A stretch of 64,000 nucleotides of DNA from positions 12,343,001 to 12,407,000 of the forward strand of contig OU612067.1 in NCBI GenBank assembly GCA_914767715.1. Reading direction: 5' to 3'. Below are positions 60,001 through 64,000 of the stretch, piece by piece; positions within the stretch are counted from its first letter, which is position 1; every line of letters begins with the position of its first letter. The translations under genes were made by a program, and so were the position numbers. The notes under the pieces are model-generated. The model worked only from the letters and a program-made list of their open reading frames with translations, made no database searches and was not told the DNA's origin. This DNA comes from Membranipora membranacea. Taxonomy: Eukaryota > Bryozoa > Gymnolaemata > Cheilostomatida > Membraniporidae.

Positions 60001-61112
60001 CCAACAGCCAATCAGACCCAGCACATTGGCTGCTTAAGCCTTCATTTATTTATTAATTTATTTATTTCTTTATTTCCTTATTTATTTATTTCTTTATTTC
60101 CTTTTTTATTTATTCATTTAGTGAGTAGTTATATAGTTATTTATTTATTCATTTATTTATTTATTGACTTATTTATATGTTCATTTACTTATTTATTTAT
60201 TAATTTATTTATTTTTTATTTTTCTTACTTATTCATTTATTTATTTATTTGATTATTGAGTTATGTATTTGTTTATACTCTTTAATTTGTCTAATTCTTG
60301 ATAGTGATAATTTATTTCTTTATTTCTTTATTTCCTTATTTATTTATTTATTTATTGATTTCCTTATTAATTTATTTAGTAGTTAGTTAGTTAGTTTTTT
60401 TTTTTATTTGTTTACTTATTTATATGTTAATTTATTTATTTATTTATTTGATTATTGAGTTTTTTATTTATTTATACGCTTTTAATTGTGTATTTCTTGA
60501 CACTGATAAATTTTAACTCACTTGGCTTTATACCCTCTGTGTTATTTTTGTAGTGATGGCGGGATGAAATGTGGACTGATGATTTGTGCTTACAATGCTG
60601 TGGAGAAGATGAAAGCAGAGCAGGAGGTTGATGTCTATAACTCTGCTCTCATGGCAAAATACAGACGGCCACAATTCATTAATTCCATGGTAAGAGCAAA
60701 AATACTTTTGAAGCCAAACACATAAATTCACATTAAGAAACCGTTAAGATCAAATTTGAATTTTACTGGTGCGTCGGATCCATAAAGGATGATCTTCACA
60801 TAGAAATCTCTGATATTCAGGCAGCTCCTACATAACATTGATACTGTGGGGGCACTTGCCTGATTAATGTATTAGTAAATTATAACCATCAAATTTAAAT
60901 TTCAGCTGTTTTTCATATCTGCATGGTGCGGCTAGAGTGAAAGTCTCTAACATCAATTCTGCCATTACAGACATTGGCGCTGTAGCAGCACTGTTTTTAC
61001 TTATGTATAAGGAAATCTTATCCTGTTGTTGTAGGAGGAGTATGCATTCCTGTATGATGTACTCAAGAGCTACGCAGATCAATTCTCAGACTATGCTAAT
61101 TTTGGAGTGTGA
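23958..61112 (+). CDS. Gene 2: receptor-type tyrosine phosphatase, SP-F5/8C-FN3(x14)-TM-PTP D1-pseudo D2
   Basis: Single-pass receptor removing phosphate from tyrosines at the inner membrane. Exons: 23958-24018, 29235-29474, 30047-30247, 30738-30850, 32082-32244, 33067-33164, 33673-33886, 34125-34240, 35415-35586, 36565-36653, 37001-37214, 37881-37996, 38164-38329, 39886-39980, 40329-40539, 43190-43305, 43465-43618, 43885-43976, 44202-44409, 44632-44741, 44948-45122, 45434-45525, 45808-46018, 46269-46378, 46709-46874, 47291-47391, 47570-47765, 48633-48736, 49013-49205, 49447-49552, 50133-50418, 50529-50574, 50833-50950, 51201-51313, 52000-52103, 52775-52862, 53130-53203, 53760-53796, 54014-54111, 54335-54460, 54648-54796, 55163-55298, 55910-56053, 56460-56571, 56917-56993, 57591-57713, 58687-58824, 59756-59895, 60554-60689, 61035-61112. 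They sum to 6726 nt, 2241 residues plus TGA. The ATG has A at -3 and G at +4, with an in-frame TGA at 23943. Extracellular exons mirror gene 1. D1 is catalytically complete; D2 is not. Confidence 0.92.
24019..29234. other. Long first intron of gene 2 (5.2 kb)
   Basis: It is the longest intron of the gene, between the signal peptide exon and the F5/8C domain. It contains a cluster of tRNA-derived SINE sequences between about 24.95 and 26.17 kb and no open frame with recognisable content. Its position makes it a candidate place for enhancers, but no site can be named from sequence. Confidence 0.6.
25868..26168 (-). mobile_element. tRNA-derived SINE
   Basis: On the minus strand the head reads GGAGGTAGCTCAGTTGGTAA (A box, about 26149-26164) and later GGTTCGAATCCC (B box, about 26096-26108), the internal pol III promoter of a tRNA. 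An unrelated body of about 220 bp follows. The tail is repeated at 11655-11740. The anticodon-arm region is long and does not make a convincing functional tRNA. Confidence 0.75.
29235..30247 (+). other. Gene 2 F5/8C (discoidin/fucolectin-like) domain
   Basis: Exons 29235-29474 and 30047-30247 (residues 21-167) show the family pattern: NIAINKDTKAQRDSGG, ENLVDGS, a CSGC pair, GFWQVDLGQ, a beta strand VAYVKIFGI, and KYVQYVRII...EVEVFGF at the end. These domains bind sugars or lipids; fucolectin members bind fucose. The ligand here is not known. Confidence 0.85.
31157..31233 (-). mobile_element. tRNA-like SINE head
   Basis: The minus strand reads TGGTGTAGTGGTCGCATC (A-box type) and CTGGGTTCGAACACC (B box) 30-40 bases later. 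A second partial A-box-like piece (TGGTGCAGTGGTAGCATC) lies on the + strand near 31348-31366, which suggests nested or inverted copies in this intron. Confidence 0.6.
32690..32890. repeat. Dispersed repeat family 2, copy 1
   Basis: It shares CAGTAATTG, ACTCAGGCAAGCT and neighbouring blocks in the same order with 49730-49910 and 59420-59690. All three copies are on the same strand inside gene 2 introns. Confidence 0.5.
34125..37214 (+). other. Gene 2 FN3 dimer 2 (FN3-3 A, FN3-4 B)
   Basis: Exons are 34125-34240 and 35415-35586 (PPQLSPRNAG, YDCVVMAY, YKCTLMTSWQNMPSNRKKCG, five Cys), then 36565-36653 and 37001-37214 (RLRWKYTITWQ, DPSNIKCASIQTTNPYQI, LTAWTNLQTNSYEFYTDG, one Cys). It is nearly repeated in the next dimer. 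Confidence 0.87.
36092..36250. repeat. Dispersed repeat, copy 2
   Basis: This is the second copy of the repeat at 22190-22345, in the intron between the FN3-3 and FN3-4 exons. The shared blocks are AGCAGTGCTT, TTGGCTAC and ACAGGTGTATTACC. Confidence 0.55.
37660..37808 (-). mobile_element. tRNA-derived SINE
   Basis: The minus strand reads GGAGGTGGCTCAGTTGGTTA (A box, about 37786-37805) and GTCGGTTCGAATCCC (B box, about 37734-37748), followed by a short unrelated body. It is the same class as the element at 25868-26168. Confidence 0.7.
37881..40539 (+). other. Gene 2 FN3 dimer 3 (FN3-5 A, FN3-6 B), a recent copy of dimer 2
   Basis: Exons are 37881-37996 and 38164-38329 (APQVRPRNVAL, YCVEMSYTDVEYPNAP, YKCTSMSDWQAIPSN), then 39886-39980 and 40329-40539 (RLRWRYTVTWQ, TTNPYQITGYGLTAWTNLQ, SYEFYTDGN). 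The B unit shares the run GLTAWTNLQTNSYEFYTDG with dimer 2, which indicates a duplication of one A-B module within this gene. Confidence 0.87.
39551..39833. mobile_element. MITE-like element with perfect internal hairpin
   Basis: The ends AGGCCTTGTACCCACCAA and, in reverse complement, AAGCCTGGTACCCATCAA form inverted repeats about 283 bp apart. In the middle, CGCACGAAAGTAGA (39670-39683) pairs perfectly with 39690-39703 around a 6-base loop. It is non-coding and lies in the intron before the FN3-6 exons. Confidence 0.6.
40922..42729. mobile_element. Foldback-like DNA element with long inverted arms and internal tandem repeat
   Basis: The ends GGTGTAGTATTGTAAACTGT (left) and, in reverse complement, TGTGTAGTATTGTAGACTGC (right) are inverted repeats. 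The inverted similarity continues through about 290 bp: for example TGATGATGATACACTCTC at 41203-41220 matches the reverse complement of 42200-42217, and GAATAGATGTGTGGTTACCA matches 42317-42333. The right arm carries about 230 bp of extra sequence (42435-42685) built from GGGACAGTTTACAATAG units. The interior is a tandem repeat. No transposase was seen, so it is non-autonomous. Confidence 0.75.
41225..42180. repeat. Three diverged tandem units of about 328 bp inside the foldback element
   Basis: A G-rich motif (GTGGTTGTTTTCGCGCGG and variants) occurs near 41225, 41417, 41555, 41742, 41881 and 42072. The spacings alternate at about 190 and 138 bp, giving a 328-bp period. The first and third units also share stretches such as AACATACAGTT and GACAACTAGCA. 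Confidence 0.7.
43190..44409 (+). other. Gene 2 FN3 dimer 4 (FN3-7 A, FN3-8 B)
   Basis: Exons are 43190-43305 and 43465-43618 (CVRLSWDPPAHLNSPAATV, HNCNTLGWETV), then 43885-43976 and 44202-44409 (RDITFTDQGTALDSN, RRKYSVSWT, NCRSLRPTNKYAFKDPSG). FN3-7 matches gene 1 FN3-5 and FN3-8 matches gene 1 FN3-8. Confidence 0.87.
44632..46018 (+). other. Gene 2 FN3 dimer 5 (FN3-9 A, FN3-10 B)
   Basis: Exons are 44632-44741 and 44948-45122 (CVTMTWTPPEFPNGLLEYYQ, YKCTDDNDWVTFNGN), then 45434-45525 and 45808-46018 (PTKPQDIQITYKDEG, NPTDHNCIRLRTTN, DVYADGVTNVTAAVE). All four exon lengths equal the gene 1 exons. The donor that is GC in gene 1 is GT here. Confidence 0.9.
46269..47765 (+). other. Gene 2 FN3 dimer 6 (FN3-11 A, FN3-12 B)
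   Basis: Exons are 46269-46378 and 46709-46874 (CVTLTWIAPQYPNGYISHYQ, FKCTGNETWTNVS), then 47291-47391 and 47570-47765 (RRRISLSLPVG, DIDPKCEEVKNEGITFEVIE, NDRGNQTNTTVEY). It is near-identical in layout to gene 1 dimer 6 but without the LINE. Confidence 0.9.
48633..50574 (+). other. Gene 2 FN3-13 and RPTP juxtamembrane FN3-14 with furin-type site
   Basis: FN3-13 exons are 48633-48736 and 49013-49205; FN3-14 exons are 49447-49552, 50133-50418 and 50529-50574 (residues 1334-1578). FN3-14 has LYNSTVAAANNQTCYITA and YYNQPLEKDTKYTVHVGYKG, typical of the RPTP membrane-proximal segment. The sequence NNRKKRSLP (RKKR at 50182-50193, residues 1485-1488) meets the R-X-K/R-R proprotein convertase consensus about 100 residues before the membrane, where vertebrate RPTPs are cut into two held-together chains. 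Confidence 0.88.
49730..49910. repeat. Dispersed repeat family 2, copy 2
   Basis: It shares CAGTAATTGGAT, ACAGGCAAGCT and AAACTTGTGAACC blocks with the copies at 32690-32890 and 59420-59690, in the intron within the FN3-14 coding region. Confidence 0.5.
50833..52103 (+). other. Gene 2 transmembrane helix and cytoplasmic juxtamembrane linker
   Basis: Exon 50833-50950 encodes TTTAKP, then a helix (AAIVAGTIVPVVAVALVIGA...) stopped by YIKR. Exon 51201-51313 is a basic, proline-rich linker (NPSPKPMTKPTLKPKPV) with possible SH3-type PxxP sites. Exon 52000-52103 (IYDKVRVTHITKLLDL) leads into D1. Unlike gene 1, no sushi exon lies between the FN3-14 end (50574) and the helix exon. Confidence 0.88.
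52775..56053 (+). other. Gene 2 PTP domain D1 (catalytically complete)
   Basis: Exons 52775-56053 (residues 1691-1974) encode a classical receptor PTP domain. In order: a pTyr loop PENKGKCKYKG (usual KNRY replaced by KCKY, Tyr kept), HSDFINAS, YIASQGP, DFWLMIWQQKVKAVVMVTNL, KCEMYWP, the WPD loop FTSWPDHDVP (Asp1848), the P-loop VHCSAGVGRTGTF (Cys1880, Arg1886; the Ser codon after Cys is split by a phase 2 intron at 54797-55162) and the Q-loop MVQTEKQY. All residues for the Cys-phosphate mechanism are present. Confidence 0.92.
57043..57120 (+). mobile_element. tRNA-like SINE fragment
   Basis: GTAGTTCAATGGGTAAGACA (A-box type, 57051-57070) and TGTGTTCCATTCCCAGG (degenerate B box, 57094-57110) lie at tRNA spacing in the intron after exon 45. 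Confidence 0.5.
59420..59690. repeat. Dispersed repeat family 2, copy 3
   Basis: It shares GGTGGTAAATTACATAGCAT-like, AACTCAGGCAAGCT and GAACTTGTGGACC blocks with 32690-32890 and 49730-49910. Confidence 0.5.
60040..60480. repeat. TTTA microsatellite
   Basis: About 440 bp of imperfect TTTA/TTTC tetranucleotide repeat lie in the intron between the two exons that share the D2 P-loop. Open frames across it, of the type LFIYLFI, are artefacts of the repeat. Confidence 0.9.
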
Positions 61113-61558
61113 GGATCTTGATAGCTCCACACCACAGCATCAGGTTAACTGGAGGACATTTGTTACTATTATGTATTCCCTGAGTGTCTAAGTGTTATCT
61201 TCTAGTTTTGAAATCTCAATCTTCCGATTCAATCAACTTTATTTGTTAACATGGTAATGACTTCACAGCTTTGTCTGTTTCATCGTAGTTATTACCACAA
61301 TACAATGGAGGTAAAAGTTTGTTAGCCTAAAAAAATGATTGTGCCTTTTGCAAAGATTTCTGTGCCATAATGCTGATATATTTTGGAATGTTTATGCACA
61401 CCTTTTTTGTTATTTGTAACTGACAAAACTAAGCATAACAAATATATATGATATTTTATCATATCATCATAATATACTTTATCTACTGGTTTACATATTT
61501 TTGTGATAAGAGAAATTGAGTTTATATCACATAACTATTTGCAACTTTTTATTTTATT

Positions 61559-61564
61559 AATAAA
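61559..61564 (+). promoter_or_regulatory. Candidate poly(A) signal of gene 2 (proximal)
   Basis: An AATAAA hexamer lies 447 bases after the stop codon, followed by GT/T-rich sequence. A second hexamer at 61879-61884 is an alternative. Only transcript ends can tell which is used. Confidence 0.45.
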
Positions 61565-61878
61565 TAACCTTTTGTTTTGTTCACCTACTGATATTATGAT
61601 ACTAACACTCCAAACTATGAATAAGTCTGATATTGCATAAAACTATATCAACTTGATTGCAGCATCTTAATTTGAGAAACATGTTTTGGTGTTGCGACTA
61701 CCATTGAATCAATCCTATAACCCTTCCCTTTTTATTTTTGCTTTGATATTATCTGTTTGCTTTTTCTTAAATCTAAATTTTTTTTACCCTAGTATTTTAT
61801 ATCCAGTTTTGTAACTGTCCCGCTTTGTACCCTTTTTTACTTATATATATAAATATATATAATATTGCTTTTCAAAAT

Positions 61879-61884
61879 AATAAA
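61879..61884 (+). promoter_or_regulatory. Candidate poly(A) signal of gene 2 (distal)
   Basis: An AATAAA hexamer lies 767 bases after the stop codon, with a GT-containing stretch (AATGTGTGTTGTTC) about 25 bases downstream as a plausible cleavage-factor site. Confidence 0.4.
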
Positions 61885-64000
61885 ATTGTACGTTGCACCG
61901 TCAACTCCAAATGTGTGTTGTTCAATCCAATCAGCATGTCAATTCTTGTCATGCTAGGGTTGCTAACTACTACATAATTGAGGGGCACCTAGGCGCAATT
62001 TTAAATTCAAACCTTCATTACCAAAAAAAAGAGGCATGCAAAACTAAGCATCATTGTTCAAAATTACATTTGAAGAACAAAATTGCTTTCCTTTTTTTTT
62101 AATTTCATTCTAAAAATCATGCATTGTGTAATTGGAGTGTCCTCCAACACAATCGTCTCACAACTAGCCTAATCTGTCGTATATCGAAGAGACATATATG
62201 CTGTGGACTGTGTTCAGACAGCTCACCAGATCTGACCGTTAGGGATCGTGCCCACTACGAGAACTCGGCCTAAGATGATCCAGGCAATTAGGGTTTGTCC
62301 CCCTTGGCTGTGGGTTTTGTTCACTTTTTGCAGCAAATTTTATACCTGCTAAAACAAGTGATTTATTTGGGAGTTGGATTACATTTCAGGATTACATAAC
62401 TCCCATTTATGGCTTCTCAATGGCAAACAAGTAAGAATAAGTGCCCTGAGCTGTGATAAAGAAACATTAACTAGGACTTATTTGAGCTAGTCTAGGTGTA
62501 ACTCAATCTGAGTTAGCACTTTTCACTCAATAAATGGTTATATGAAGTTAATATGAGATTGAGTAAATAAAAGCTGGCAATAATTTGCAATGTTTAAAGC
62601 CCGGGCAAAAAGGCCAAATTTTTCCTCCTGTGAATAATTTACTCCTCAAGGGTGGTTAGTCTCGATCTATAGCTTATTATCTCATTTACTCTGCTGATCA
62701 TTCCAGATTTGAATGATTGATTGGACCTCCACTGTGACAAAGCAATGGCTTTGGGAGAGTCCTTTATCGCCTGAAAAAAAATTCTATAGAAGAGCCATTG
62801 AATCATGTGGGTAGTGGTCATCCGGTAGGGAGGTCGTTCAGGGGGGAGCAAGAGTCTTGGGGGCTCAGACTAGGTTAGTGACATTAAAATCTTGATTTTA
62901 AATTTCCAAATTGTAAGGTAGATGTAACCATCTGAAAACATGTAATGGAGGTGTGACAAGCGTCGATCAAGTTTTTTCTGCTAAACTGATTGCCATGCGA
63001 ACAGACCATGGCATTCGAATGTAAAGTCAGGTAGAATGGCAATTTTTAGTACAGTTCTATAGCATAGCACACCATACTATATTCTTTAGCAACAGAGTCA
63101 TTATAAAGAACGTTATGTCATCAAGAATACAAAGTCTTTCTACAACAAAAAGCGACGGCTTTTACTAGTTGGCTCACAAATCTTGACTCGACCTCCTTTT
63201 CTAATCTGTAATCACCAACCTATGCTGAATTTAAGGCTAACAAGCTTGTACACACTTACTAAAAGGTATTTGGATTATGGATTATGGAAGCCTGTCTTGA
63301 CAGGTTTTTTTTGACGGGGGGAGCAAAGCTTGGCAAGACAGGCTAGGATCATGGGTACCTACAGCAATTGGATTGCCAAATAAATCAGGTCAATGATATT
63401 ACTATAAATTCGATCCATTCTTTAAGTGCATTACTTTGTGGAATTGCTATAAAAATACTGTCTCATATTACATTGTAATTGGACACTCTTTGGCAATTAA
63501 CAAAACAATTACATAATATTCATCACAATTCTTTTGTCTGAAAAACTGCATGCTATAAGATCAAAGCACACCGCTTACTTTCGCCTTCTTGTGATATTTG
63601 ACCTATGTTGTTTTACTACTGTTTAGAAATGTGGCAAAGAACACAGTAACACTTTCCAGTTACTCAATTACAAAGGAGGCCGATGTTTTGTGTAAAAACT
63701 TTACACACCGCATATTTATTATGAAATATAACCCCAACAACTAATTCAATAATCAGTTGTAAAAAATATTCGTTGAGCAAAACTATTGAGCATTTAAAAA
63801 TTCATAGAATGATAAAGTTTCAAGCGTCATCTTAAATAGTGTCGCTCAAGTCAGACTAATTACATCACACAACCCCCTTTAATGAGAATGTTATGGTACT
63901 GAAAAATAATGTTTTTGTCCTAAGGTTTGTCTTTTTCTAACAGAGAGTGCTCTACAGTTGGTATTTTGTGACTGATATTCCAACTCAGGCCATGTTAAGG

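Larger units (their letters stand above)
56460..61112 (+). other. Gene 2 PTP domain D2 (predicted pseudophosphatase)
   Basis: Exons 56460-61112 (residues 1975-2241) have the D2 scaffold: ENQPKNRNQDILPP, EEDYINAVLID, HLIATQAPLPSTVADFW, KYRRPQFINSM and EEYAFLYDVLKSYADQF before TGA at 61110. The P-loop reads IVSSDGGMKCGL. Aligned by the same phase 2 splice point as D1, His becomes Val, catalytic Cys becomes Ser2170 and Arg becomes Lys2176. The WPD loop reads DSWHTVGIP. D2 cannot be an active Cys phosphatase and is probably structural or regulatory. Confidence 0.9.
61113..64000. other. 3' UTR of gene 2 and downstream intergenic DNA
   Basis: After the TGA at 61110-61112 there are two AATAAA hexamers (61559-61564, 61879-61884) and AT-rich simple sequence around 61440-61480 and 61840-61862. 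Beyond about 62 kb only short open frames without recognisable domains are present on either strand. Confidence 0.6.

Noticed and set aside
59947-60252. A 101-codon open frame with a hydrophobic repeating LFIYLF pattern
   Set aside because: It is the translation of the TTTA microsatellite inside an intron of gene 2, not a membrane protein.
61893-62851. Short open frames downstream of gene 2 on both strands
   Set aside because: They are about 70 codons, with no recognisable domain or splice-site logic. They are expected by chance in sequence of this composition.

Overview
The window is animal nuclear DNA. It is AT-rich, genes are cut into short exons with GT-AG introns of about 0.1-1.8 kb, and the introns carry tRNA-derived SINEs, CR1/L2-like LINE fragments and MITE-like elements. 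The protein families (F5/8C or fucolectin domain, fibronectin III, sushi, receptor tyrosine phosphatase) fit a marine invertebrate. The phylum cannot be fixed from the sequence alone.

Two large head-to-tail genes on the + strand occupy almost everything. Gene 1 (before position 1 to 20443; the 5' part lies outside the window) encodes a type I receptor with the end of an F5/8C domain, 14 fibronectin III-like domains, one sushi domain, a transmembrane helix and a short tyrosine-rich tail with no enzyme domain. Gene 2 (23958-61112; 50 coding exons, 2241 codons plus stop, frame closed throughout) has signal peptide, F5/8C, the same 14 fibronectin III-like domains in the same exon layout, transmembrane helix, an intact receptor-type PTP domain (D1) and a second PTP domain (D2) whose catalytic Cys, Arg and WPD Asp are replaced.

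The genes are tandem paralogues whose membrane-proximal ectodomain halves are similar even in introns, while their cytoplasmic parts are unrelated. One is built as a phosphatase and the other as a phosphotyrosine docking tail. The inference is a paired receptor system with a shared type of ligand and opposite outputs. The first twelve fibronectin domains alternate between cysteine-rich type A and single-cysteine type B, giving a repeated A-B module with a 5+1 cysteine pattern.

Layout: 1-20443 gene 1, with a MITE-like element at about 173-495, an RT relic at 4.5 kb and a LINE fragment at 15.0-16.1 kb in introns; 20444-23957 intergenic, with a degenerate CCCAAA-rich tandem repeat; 23958-61112 gene 2, with a 5.2-kb SINE-rich first intron, a MITE-like hairpin at 39.6 kb, a 1.8-kb foldback-like element at 40.9-42.7 kb and a TTTA microsatellite at 60.0-60.5 kb; 61113-64000 3' UTR and intergenic DNA without a recognisable gene.
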